Under the pieces are notes generated by a model that ran no database searches, was not told where the DNA came from, and saw nothing but the letters and a program-made list of their open reading frames with translations. This document shows, one piece after another, positions 7,463 to 15,435 of a stretch of DNA of 64,000 nt. The stretch's first letter is position 1; every line of letters starts with the position of its first letter. Both the position numbers and the translations under genes were made by a program. The stretch is from Paraburkholderia caledonica NBRC 102488 (GTDB lineage: Bacteria; Pseudomonadota; Gammaproteobacteria; Burkholderiales; Burkholderiaceae). The stretch is taken from positions 62,001-126,000 of the forward strand of contig NZ_BAYE01000013.1 in assembly GCF_000685095.1 (NCBI RefSeq), read 5' to 3'.

Positions 7463-9853
7463 ATGACTATCCGTCATCGCATCACGCTATTGGTTGTTTT
7501 AATGTTCGTCGCGTTGTCGGCGATCGGCGGTTACGCCGTCTATCAAACGCGCGGCAGCGCAGCCGAAGTGCGCAAGGTTACCGAAGGCGTAGTGCCAAGC
7601 GCGCTTGCTTCCGCCGACCTCGTATCGCAGGTCAAGGACGTCCAGCTCGCTACCATGACCCTCGTCTATGCGCCCGACGGCGCCGTTGTCGCGCAGGCGC
7701 AGGATGAACTGAAGAGGAAAAGAATCGCGCTCCAACAGGCGCTCGCCTTGCAAGCGAAAGACGCCGCGAGCCACGCGCAAAAGGGTCTCGTTACGCAGGC
7801 CAGCGACAGTCTCGACAACTACTTCTCCGCGATTGCCGAGACGGCGAAAATGAAAGCCGATGGCAAGAATGAACTCGCGCAGGCCTATCTGTTTGCGAAC
7901 GTCGCACAGTATCGGGACGAACTCGAGGGTATTGTCGAAACGCTGCGCGTTGAGAAGAACCGCGAGAAAGACGAAGCGATCACGACGTTGAATGCGACAC
8001 TGTCGACCACGACGACGGCGATTGCTGTCGTGACCGGCATCGCTATTATCCTGCTGACTTCGATCGGCGCTTTGCTCTATCGTCAGATCACGTGGCCGCT
8101 CAGCCGCATGCAGGCCATGATGAGCGAGATCGCTTCCAGCCAGGACTTCACGCGTCGCGTGCCGGTGGGACGGCTTGACGAGATCGGCCATTCGATTGTC
8201 GCCTTCAACGGCATGATCGAGAAGATCCAGGAAAGCTCGGCACAGCTCAAACAGAAAACCGCCGACATCCAGGCGATGTTGCAGAACATGCAACAGGGCA
8301 TTCTGACGGTGATCGACGGCGCCGTGATCCACGCGGAGTACTCGGCGTATCTGGAAGACATCTTCGAGACGAAGGACATTGCCGGGCGCGGACTCATGGA
8401 CCTCGTATTCGCGGATACCGATCTGGGCGCCGACGCGTTGTCACAAGTCGACGCCGCCGCGCATGCGTGCCTTGGCGAAGACTGCATCAACTTCGCGTTC
8501 AATCAGCATTTGCTGGTCGGCGAAATTTCGAAGCGCATGCCCGATGGCCGCGTGAAAATACTCGACCTGAGCTGGTCCGCAATTACCGACGAAGACGACA
8601 CCATTGTTCGCCTGATGCTTTGTGTGCGCGACGTGACCGAATTGCGCAAGCTCGCTGCGGAAGCCAGCGAACAGCGCCGGCGTCTCGACATGATCGGCGA
8701 AATTCTGGCGGTCAGCGAAGAGAAGTTCCATCACTTCATCGAGAGTTCGGCCGGTTTCATTAGCGAGAACGAGCGCATCATCCGCAAGCATTCGGAGGCC
8801 GACCACGCCGCGATTGCAGAGCTGTTCCGCAATATGCACACCATCAAGGGCAATGCGCGCACGTATAACCTGCAGCATCTGACCGACGTCGTTCACGAAA
8901 CGGAGCAGAGCTATCACGAGTTGCGCCAGCCCGACGCGGATCGTCCGTGGGATCAGGAGCATCTGATGCGGGAGCTGACGCGTGTGCGCGAGGCTATCGA
9001 AAGTTACGCGACGATCAACGAGCAGAGCCTTGGCCGCAAGGGCAAGGCGCAGCGAAACGACGCGGGCAACGCGGGCCGCTATGTGATGGTCGACAAGGAA
9101 GAGATGCAGCGCATCGTGAATCTGCTCGACGGGACCAATGCAAGCGAACTGCACGAGCTTCAGGCGATGCAAAAGACACTGCGCGGCCATTTGCGCGCGC
9201 TCGGTAGCGAAAGCGTCCGCGATGCGTTGTCGGGCGTGCTGGGCTCGCTGCCGTCGCTCGCAAGCGAATTGGGCAAGCCTGCGCCGTCCGTGCATATCGC
9301 CGACAACGGCTACCGGCTTCGCGGCAAGCCGGCCGGCACGCTGAACAACGTCTTCATGCATTTGCTGCGCAACTCGATGGATCACGGCATTGAATCCGCC
9401 GAAGCCCGCGCCGCGAAAGGCAAGACGCCGGCTGGCGCGATCTCGATCGAGGTCGGCGTGGATGGTGGCGCATTGCAGATCACGCTCAGCGACGACGGTC
9501 GCGGCCTCGCGCTGGAACGCATTCGCGGCATTGCGATGGAGCGCGGCTGGATCGGTCCCGACGAAACGCCGGGCGACGAAGCGATCGCCGAGCTGATTTT
9601 CCGTCCGGGCTTTTCGACCGCGGACACCGTCACCGCAGTGTCGGGCCGCGGCGTCGGCATGGATGCCGTGCGCGATTTCCTGAAGCGCGAAAACGGCAGC
9701 ATCGAACTGCGCTTCACCGACGATCACAAAGGCGCGGCGTTTCGCCAATTCCAGACGATCGTGTGTCTGCCGGACAGCGCCGCCGTCGACACGCTCGGCA
9801 CCGGGTCGCGCAACGAAGACGGCGAAGTTCGCATCGACGCAGTGACGCGCTGA
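7463..9853 (+). CDS. Membrane CheA-like histidine kinase with Hpt, no CheW-like domain
   Basis: 796 residues. In order: transmembrane helix (about 7-25), periplasmic four-helix-bundle sensor (about 30-185), second helix (about 188-211), HAMP (about 212-265), a PAS-like segment opening MLQNMQQGILTVIDG (about 270-395), a short coiled coil, and an Hpt domain with phosphoacceptor His459 in NMHTIKGNAR. The CheA-type ATPase follows (N box LLRNSMDHGIE with Asn637, DDGRG, GRGVGMDAV). The protein ends soon after the ATPase, so the CheW-like P5 domain that couples CheA to receptors is absent. It is thus a receptor and kinase in one chain, presumably feeding the CheY at 11196. The RBS is weak. It is first gene of a four-gene operon. 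Confidence 0.88.
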   Translation: MTIRHRITLLVVLMFVALSAIGGYAVYQTRGSAAEVRKVTEGVVPSALASADLVSQVKDVQLATMTLVYAPDGAVVAQAQDELKRKRIALQQALALQAKDAASHAQKGLVTQASDSLDNYFSAIAETAKMKADGKNELAQAYLFANVAQYRDELEGIVETLRVEKNREKDEAITTLNATLSTTTTAIAVVTGIAIILLTSIGALLYRQITWPLSRMQAMMSEIASSQDFTRRVPVGRLDEIGHSIVAFNGMIEKIQESSAQLKQKTADIQAMLQNMQQGILTVIDGAVIHAEYSAYLEDIFETKDIAGRGLMDLVFADTDLGADALSQVDAAAHACLGEDCINFAFNQHLLVGEISKRMPDGRVKILDLSWSAITDEDDTIVRLMLCVRDVTELRKLAAEASEQRRRLDMIGEILAVSEEKFHHFIESSAGFISENERIIRKHSEADHAAIAELFRNMHTIKGNARTYNLQHLTDVVHETEQSYHELRQPDADRPWDQEHLMRELTRVREAIESYATINEQSLGRKGKAQRNDAGNAGRYVMVDKEEMQRIVNLLDGTNASELHELQAMQKTLRGHLRALGSESVRDALSGVLGSLPSLASELGKPAPSVHIADNGYRLRGKPAGTLNNVFMHLLRNSMDHGIESAEARAAKGKTPAGAISIEVGVDGGALQITLSDDGRGLALERIRGIAMERGWIGPDETPGDEAIAELIFRPGFSTADTVTAVSGRGVGMDAVRDFLKRENGSIELRFTDDHKGAAFRQFQTIVCLPDSAAVDTLGTGSRNEDGEVRIDAVTR

Positions 9854-9896
9854 GCACTTTTGCGCCGCACGCCGCGGCGTCATTCAAGGAATGGTT

Positions 9897-10631
9897 GTGA
9901 TTCAACAGTATCTATTGGCGGCACTGGCGGGCAGCGCCGCGACCGCGTTGCTCGGGGTGGCCGCGCATCGGCTGTACGTTACGCGGCTGACCGCAAAGTT
10001 GCGCGCGGACGCACAAGGCCAGATCAATTCGCTCAGAGCCGGGCACGTCGCGCTTGACGCAGCAGCACACGAGCGCGAGCGGGCAGAGCATGAGCTGCAA
10101 ACGCAGACCGCCCAATTGCGCGCCGAATTAATGGAACGATCGGCAAGCGTCGACGAATTGCGCGCGACGCTCAAGAGCATGACCGAAGACAGGGAACAGT
10201 TAGCGCAGCAGGCGCGGCAACTTGCGAGCGAAGCCACGCGCCTTAAAAGCCTGGGGGCTGCGTTCGAGCGTTGGCACGAGCAAATGATCTCGCTGATGAC
10301 GCAGAACCACGACATGCACGCGAAGAATCATGAGCTCTCGTCCATCGTGCGGCATGTGGTGATCGTGTCGCTGAACGCGTCGATCGAAGCGGCACGCGCG
10401 GGCCCGGCCGGTCGCGGCTTTGCGGTGGTGGCGAGCGAAGTGCGCTCGCTCGCCGCGCGTTCCGAGGAATTGTCGAAGAGCTATCGCGACAGCCTGCATC
10501 GCAACGACTTGACCACGACTTCCACGTTTCAGGACATTCAGGCCGGCGGCAAGATGATTGCGGCGTCGCTTGCCAGTGTGGAGTCGATGGCCGGTCAGTT
10601 TCATTCGAAGCTGGACGAGGTGTCCGCGTGA
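9897..10631 (+). CDS. Membrane-anchored receptor-like hairpin protein (MCP signalling domain, no sensor)
   Basis: 244 residues: an N-terminal transmembrane helix, a long coiled coil (about 30-120, rich in Ala, Glu, Gln and Arg), then the tip of a chemoreceptor signalling hairpin, VSLNASIEAARAGPAGRGFAVVASEVRSLA. The tip matches the receptor consensus except that the usual GE before the GRGF segment is GP here. There is no periplasmic domain, no HAMP and no C-terminal pentapeptide. The descending helix is shortened, ending about 70 residues after the tip. The GTG at 9897 is preferred because AAGGA abuts the ATG at 9891 too closely. The stop overlaps the next start in GTGA. Its partner is presumably the kinase upstream. 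Confidence 0.82.
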   Translation: MIQQYLLAALAGSAATALLGVAAHRLYVTRLTAKLRADAQGQINSLRAGHVALDAAAHERERAEHELQTQTAQLRAELMERSASVDELRATLKSMTEDREQLAQQARQLASEATRLKSLGAAFERWHEQMISLMTQNHDMHAKNHELSSIVRHVVIVSLNASIEAARAGPAGRGFAVVASEVRSLAARSEELSKSYRDSLHRNDLTTTSTFQDIQAGGKMIAASLASVESMAGQFHSKLDEVSA

Positions 10632-11167
10632 TTACAACCCACGCCAAGGACACCTTCGAGCGCATATTTCGCAAGGCCGCGCAGGCGCGCCTGCCGCTGA
10701 GTCCGGAGGACCAGTGCGAGATCGTGCCGATCGCGCAAGCCGACGCGGGCGCGGCACATGGCACACAGGTGGTCGTACTGACCATTTCGTCGATCGTGTT
10801 CAGACTGCTGCTGATTCTTCATTTCGACGAAAACGACAGCACGCGTGCGTACTACCTGAAAGAAGCCGACGAGCGGCCGTTTCAGGACGCGTTTCTGGAA
10901 ATCTGCAATCTGTGTTGCGGGGCGATCAATCAGGAACTGCTGCGCTACTTCCCGGACCTCGGCATGTCGACGCCGTACGTGCTGAGCGCGCATTGCCTGC
11001 CGCACCTACATGAGTTGAAGCCGGCGCTGCTGTCTTCGTATTCGGTGATGCTCGGCGGCACCGCGCGGCTTGGAGCGACCCTATGCGTTTGCGCGTATGC
11101 GCCTCTCGACTTTATTGCGGACACAAGCGCCATTGAAGAAACCAGCGGCGAGCTGGAGCTGTTTTGA
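10628..11167 (+). CDS. CheX/CheC-like chemotaxis phosphatase family protein
   Basis: 179 residues starting with GTG inside the preceding stop (GTGA), so translation is coupled. The strongest signature is FQDAFLEICNLCCGAINQEL, matching the E-x2-N-x3-G pattern that carries the CheY-P phosphatase Glu and Asn of CheC, CheX and FliY. The rest alternates short hydrophobic strands and helices as in that fold, but only one such motif is obvious, as in CheX. Predicted role: dephosphorylate the CheY encoded 29 bases downstream. It could also be a structural homologue without activity, because sequence outside the motif is divergent. Confidence 0.65.
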   Translation: MITTHAKDTFERIFRKAAQARLPLSPEDQCEIVPIAQADAGAAHGTQVVVLTISSIVFRLLLILHFDENDSTRAYYLKEADERPFQDAFLEICNLCCGAINQELLRYFPDLGMSTPYVLSAHCLPHLHELKPALLSSYSVMLGGTARLGATLCVCAYAPLDFIADTSAIEETSGELELF

Positions 11168-11195
11168 TCTCTGACGGATTAATGAAGGGAAAGAT

Positions 11196-11561
11196 ATGTC
11201 GAAAATTCTGGTAGTGGACGACTCAGGCACGGTGCGCGACGAAGTGGCCGGCTTTCTGAAGAAGAATGGTCTCGATGTGGACACCGCGGTGGACGGCAAA
11301 GACGGCCTCGCGAAACTGAAGGCTAGTCCAGGCATCAAGCTCGTGATCAGCGACGTCAACATGCCGAACATGGACGGTCTCACTATGGTCGAGAAGATTC
11401 GCGGCGAACTCGCGAACAAGACGGTCAACGTCATCATGCTGACAACGGAAAGCAGCCCGGCGATGAAAGAGCGCGGCAAGGCGGCGGGTGTCAAAGGCTG
11501 GATCGTGAAGCCGTTTAAAGGCGACGCGGTTCTCGAGACGTTTCGCAAGCTCGCGAGTTGA
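11196..11561 (+). CDS. CheY-like single-domain response regulator
   Basis: 121 residues, one receiver domain and no output domain. All catalytic residues are present: Asp8 and Asp9 in VVDDSGTVR, phosphoacceptor Asp53 in ISDVNMPNMDG, Thr83/Thr84 in MLTTES, and Lys105 in VKPF. The RBS GAAGGGAAAG precedes the ATG. As last gene of the operon it is the likely acceptor of phosphate from the Hpt-containing kinase at 7463. With no flagellar or methylation genes nearby, the target could be a motor, a pilus or another enzyme. Array B begins 17 bases after the stop. Confidence 0.93.
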   Translation: MSKILVVDDSGTVRDEVAGFLKKNGLDVDTAVDGKDGLAKLKASPGIKLVISDVNMPNMDGLTMVEKIRGELANKTVNVIMLTTESSPAMKERGKAAGVKGWIVKPFKGDAVLETFRKLAS

Positions 11562-11578
11562 TGCACGAGCCCGACGGC

Positions 11579-12205
11579 AAAGGTGAGGCTTTTCGGGAGC
11601 GAGTCGGCGGCGGGTCGAAACGCTCGGCTAGCTCCGCTTCTTGCTGAAAAAATGGCAAAAAATCGCTAGAAGTCCAGTCGACGCGGTAATGCAAGCAGGC
11701 TCTTCACCACGTGTAGCCCACGCAAAGGTGAGGGAATTCGGGAGTAGTTAGGACGTTGCATCGACCGTGAGCGGCCAGATTCAAACCGCCTCACCGTTGC
11801 TGTAGTCGCACGATTCGCTGCCGACGAGTCCTTCTCTATCGAATCGCGTACCCCGGCGTCTTACCTGGGTATCCAGATCGTTCGTGCATCCGAAAGGTGA
11901 GAGTTTTCGGGAATCATCTGTTCGCGACAACCGGTGCCCCGCCCAGTATGGCTTTGCAGCCTGTCCCTTACCGCGAAAGGTGAGCGTTTTCGGGAGTTCT
12001 GAAAACGCTGGCAGCTGCGAAGCATTGATCGCTTCTTGCTGAAGGTGAGCTTTTCCGGGAGCGCGGGCTTCGCCTCCAAATCGTCGGCAAGCAGCGAAGC
12101 AACGGGCAAAAATCCCCGAATAAAGAGCGTGGTTCGCGCGATGATCCCGCCGCGAAGCCACGGTAATCATCGCCACGTGCACGCAAAGGTGAGGTTTTTC
12201 GGGAG
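11579..12205 (+). repeat. Array B: six direct copies of the 21-bp repeat, TTCGGGAG type
   Basis: The unit is AAAGGTGAG, three variable bases, then TTCGGGAG. Copies start at 11579, 11724, 11893, 11976, 12041 (GAAGGTGAG, TTCCGGGAG) and 12185, all on the + strand like array A. Start-to-start spacing is 145, 169, 83, 65 and 144 bases. Variable bases are T-rich, giving TTTTC in most copies. A separate 14-base direct repeat CGCTTCTTGCTGAA occurs near 11634 and 12030. The array fills the 660 bases between cheY and the leftward SDR gene. No coding sequence or transposase remnant is recognisable in it. Confidence 0.88.
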
Positions 12206-12223
12206 CTACGATGCTGCTACACC

Positions 12224-12982
12224 TCAGGCCGACTTCGCGATTTCGCGAATGTCGGCCACCGGCGTTTCACCGAATGCATCGCTTAGTGCGTAGTCGAGCA
12301 ACTGAGCCGCGCATTGCTCGGGCGTGGAAAGTCGACCGCTGCGCTTGAGGTCCTCGAACTTCTCACGCATGGGGAACTGTTCGACGCCGGTTCCGCGAAT
12401 CTCTGCCTGCATGTTCGTATCGATCACACCTGGTGCAAGACTGCAGATGCGCAACGCGCGGTTCGCGTCGAGCGAGACAGCGCGCGCATGGTGATCAAGC
12501 GCCGCCTTCGTCGCGCAGTAAATGCTCCAGCCGGCGTAAGCGTTGCGCGCCGCGCCGCTCGAAATATGCACGATACGCCGGTCGCTCGCGTGCGGGCTTG
12601 CGGCGGCGATTGCGCTCGCGAGCATCAACGGCGTTGCCACGTTGAGGCTGACGGCCGTCGCGATGTCCACCACGTCTTGCCCTTCGATCGGACCGATTGG
12701 CTGCACCATGCCCGCGTTGTTGATCAGCAGGACAGTGTCTGCGCCGCTGACGAATGCGCGCAAAGCATCAGTCGCCAGCCATTCAGCAACGCGTGCCGTA
12801 TCGGCGAGTGCGAGTTCGGCTTCTTCTAGCAGCGTGGGAAAGCGCTGTTTGAGCGATGCATGACGCGAGCGCGATAGACCGAGCACCGCGATATCGCGTG
12901 CAAGCAGTTGTTCAGCGAGCGCCGCGCCAAGGCCGCGCGTGTGTCCGGTGACGATCGCGCGAATCGGAGAAGAGGGGGTCAT
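12224..12982 (-). CDS. SDR-family NAD(P)-dependent oxidoreductase
   Basis: A 252-residue short-chain dehydrogenase. It has the cofactor glycine motif TGHTRGLG, the NNAG motif in LINNAGMVQ, the catalytic Ser in HISSGAA and the Tyr and Lys of YCATK. TGHTRGLG (His in place of the usual variable residue) resembles the sepiapterin-reductase-like branch. Substrate unknown. The ATG at 12982 is chosen because AAGGAACGAC precedes it; a TTG-type extension to 13030 has no RBS. It lies next to array B and has no obvious operon partner. Confidence 0.88.
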   Translation of the reverse strand: MTPSSPIRAIVTGHTRGLGAALAEQLLARDIAVLGLSRSRHASLKQRFPTLLEEAELALADTARVAEWLATDALRAFVSGADTVLLINNAGMVQPIGPIEGQDVVDIATAVSLNVATPLMLASAIAAASPHASDRRIVHISSGAARNAYAGWSIYCATKAALDHHARAVSLDANRALRICSLAPGVIDTNMQAEIRGTGVEQFPMREKFEDLKRSGRLSTPEQCAAQLLDYALSDAFGETPVADIREIAKSA

Positions 12983-13067
12983 GTCGTTCCTTGAGCGTTG
13001 GCTTGAGCAGAGCGTTATCTTCTCACGCATGTTTTGCGCGCGCAGCGGCGCCGCTCATGGACGATAT

Positions 13068-14030
13068 TCAGGTTGCTCGAAAGCGCTCACGATATTGCAT
13101 CGGCGTTGCGCCGATTCTTTTCATGAAGACGATCCGCATGCGGTCGGCCGTGCCGAAACCGCAATCGTAGGCGATCGTCTTGAGCGCAGCGCCGCTGCTT
13201 TCCAGCAGCTTGCGCGCTGCATCCACACGCGCGCGCTCGACGAACTCATGCGGCGTCACGCCCGTTTCCTGCACGAACACGCGCGCGAAATTGCGGGCGC
13301 TCATTCCCGCGACGTCGGCGAGTTCTTTGACCGTAAAGCTTTCGTGGATGCGCTCCATGACATGCGCCTGGACTTTTGCGACCGGCGATGTTTCGTCGGC
13401 GGGTGCCGTGAGGTACGGGCTGAATTGCGACTGACCGCCTTGCCGCTGCGCGAATACGACAAGCCGCTTCGCCACTGCGAGCGCAATGTGCGAACCATGG
13501 TCTTCGGCGACGAGTGCGAGCGACAGATCGATGCCCGCAGTCACGCCCGCCGATGTCACCAGCTGGCCATCGCGCAAATAAATGCGGTCGTAATCGACGC
13601 GCGCTTTGGGAAACTGCGCAGCGAGTTGGGCCGCGTGTTGCCAATGTGTCGTGACATTGCGTGCATCGAGCAGGCCCGCATGTCCAAGCGCGAAAGCGCC
13701 GGTGCAAATGGAACCATAACGCGCGCATCGAGGCGCGACGTCGGTCAACCAGTCGAGCAACGGTGCAGCGGGCGGCTCGCCGTCGGGCAGTGCAGGGCCG
13801 CCCGCGACCAACGCGAGATCGAACGGCTCGCGAGCGTGATCGAACGTGGCGTCGGCGATTAGCGTCATGCCGTTCGACGCGCGCAGCGGAGCTTGGTTCG
13901 CGCTGAGCAGTGTGACCTCGTAGCGCTCCTGTGGCGTGACGAAGCGGTTCGCTTCTGAGAACACATCGACAGGCCCGGCGACGTCGAGCGCCTGCACGCC
14001 GGGGAAAATCGCTATCGCGACGGTGGGCAT
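13068..14030 (-). CDS. GlxA-family transcriptional regulator (DJ-1/PfpI plus AraC domain)
   Basis: 320 residues. The first 180 or so form a class-I glutamine-amidotransferase-like (DJ-1/PfpI) ligand domain (VAIAIFPGVQALDVAGPVDVFSEA at the start, CTGAFALGHAGLL at the nucleophile elbow). The C-terminal 100 form an AraC double helix-turn-helix (MSARNFARVFVQETGVTPHEFVERARVDAARKLL, then CGFGTADRMRIVF). Such regulators often control uptake or catabolism of quaternary amines or arginine derivatives, but the ligand here is not readable. The RBS AAAGGA before 14030 fixes the start. No target gene lies directly beside it; the 347 bases upstream separate it from a LysR gene. Confidence 0.92.
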   Translation of the reverse strand: MPTVAIAIFPGVQALDVAGPVDVFSEANRFVTPQERYEVTLLSANQAPLRASNGMTLIADATFDHAREPFDLALVAGGPALPDGEPPAAPLLDWLTDVAPRCARYGSICTGAFALGHAGLLDARNVTTHWQHAAQLAAQFPKARVDYDRIYLRDGQLVTSAGVTAGIDLSLALVAEDHGSHIALAVAKRLVVFAQRQGGQSQFSPYLTAPADETSPVAKVQAHVMERIHESFTVKELADVAGMSARNFARVFVQETGVTPHEFVERARVDAARKLLESSGAALKTIAYDCGFGTADRMRIVFMKRIGATPMQYRERFRAT

Positions 14031-14377
14031 CGAATGATTCCTTTGACGATGGGCGAACTGCGAGAGCCTTGGCAGCCGACGCCGTGCGGTTGGCAGCGTT
14101 CGACCGGTCGTGGCGCTTATCGCGACAAGCGCTTTGGTGAATAATGAGGCCGATGGAACGACCATGGCGCCCCGCGAAGTGCCCGGCGATCCAGCATACC
14201 AAACGCGCTTTAGCACTGCACGGCAAGCGGCTCTGTTGATTCGCACAATCACAGACTCGACTCATGGCCATGAGTGCCCGCTTTGCCGCTGGGCGATCTC
14301 AACACGACAACCCAGAGCTCGGGCTGCGCGGCTGCATATGGGATGATTAGCACTGACCGAACTGCCGGCGCCGCGCC

Positions 14378-15316
14378 ATGGTGATCAAGAACCTTCTTCG
14401 CAAGCTCGACCTCACGACCCTTCAACTGTTCCTTGCCGTCTACGAGGAAGGCACGCTGACGCGCGCCGCGGAGCGTGAGGCTATTGCCGTTTCGGCGGCG
14501 AGCAAGCGCCTGCTCGAATTGGAGCAGGCGGTCGGCGCCACGCTGTTCCAGCGCAACGCGCGCGGCATGACGCTCACGCCGGCCGGCGAAACGCTGTTGC
14601 ATCACGCACGGCGCGTGATGCGCGACATCGAAAACATCGGCATTGAGCTCGCGGGCCACGCGAGCGGCGTGCGTGGTTACGTGCGAATGATGGCGAATCT
14701 GTCGGCGATCGTCGAATTCTTGCCGGAAGATTTACGCGCGTTCCAGCTGGAGCACGAGCGTGTGAAGCTCGATCTGGAAGAGCGGCCGAGCGGTGGTGTG
14801 GTCGAAGCAGTGGACGACAGCCTGGCCGATCTCGGCATCTGTTCAGGCGACGCCGACACGCGCGACTTGCACGTCGAGCACTATCGGCACGATTCGCTCG
14901 TGCTAGTGATGCGCGACGATCATCCGTTGGCTACGCGCAAAAGCGTCGCGTTCGCCGAAACGCTCGACGGAGATCACGTCGGCCTGCACGCCGCGAGTTC
15001 CATCAACGCGCGCACGCATATGGCCGCGCGCCAGGCCGGCAAGCCATTGCGGCTGCGAATCCATGTGCCGGGTTTCGACGCGGTTTGCCGGATGGTACAG
15101 GCAGGTATGGGCGTCGGCGTATTGCCGCAAAAGGTTTATCAACTCATGGGCCGCCCGCTTGGACTGGTCGGCGCGCCACTCGAAGACGAGTGGTCGGAAC
15201 GCAGCCTCGTGCTGGTCGTGCGCGACGTCGACGCGTTGTCCCCGGTGAGCCGTCTGCTGTTCGATCATCTGCGTTCGGTCGAAGCGTCGGACGTTCGGCA
15301 AGCTCCGGCGGCATGA
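14378..15316 (+). CDS. LysR-family transcriptional regulator
   Basis: 312 residues: an N-terminal winged helix-turn-helix (LDLTTLQLFLAVYEEGTLTRAAEREAIAVSAASKRLLELEQAVGATLFQRN) and a periplasmic-binding-protein-like effector domain ending in LVLVVRDVDALSPVSRLLFDHL. It lies 119 bases upstream of the CaiB-type CoA transferase and on the same strand, which is less usual than a divergent LysR but still suggests it controls the transferase / HMG-CoA lyase / MFS operon. The probable effector is the substrate of that pathway. Confidence 0.92.
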   Translation: MVIKNLLRKLDLTTLQLFLAVYEEGTLTRAAEREAIAVSAASKRLLELEQAVGATLFQRNARGMTLTPAGETLLHHARRVMRDIENIGIELAGHASGVRGYVRMMANLSAIVEFLPEDLRAFQLEHERVKLDLEERPSGGVVEAVDDSLADLGICSGDADTRDLHVEHYRHDSLVLVMRDDHPLATRKSVAFAETLDGDHVGLHAASSINARTHMAARQAGKPLRLRIHVPGFDAVCRMVQAGMGVGVLPQKVYQLMGRPLGLVGAPLEDEWSERSLVLVVRDVDALSPVSRLLFDHLRSVEASDVRQAPAA

Positions 15317-15435
15317 ATCCGCGCCGCAGGTGAGCGTTCGCCGTTCGCGAACGGTCGTTGGCGAATTGCGGTTGGACGCCGCCGCGGCATGCCTGCAAGC
15401 TGTCTCCCAACAGAAAACTGCTTTGGAGACAGCAC

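Noticed and set aside
8441..9883. Long leftward open frame opposite the CheA-like kinase
   Set aside because: It is a GC-rich shadow of the kinase gene; composition is Arg/Ala/His-rich with no domain pattern, and the + strand frame has clear motifs.
12939..13862. 307-codon rightward frame opposite the GlxA-type gene
   Set aside because: Shadow frame without RBS or domains; the leftward frame has DJ-1/PfpI and AraC motifs.
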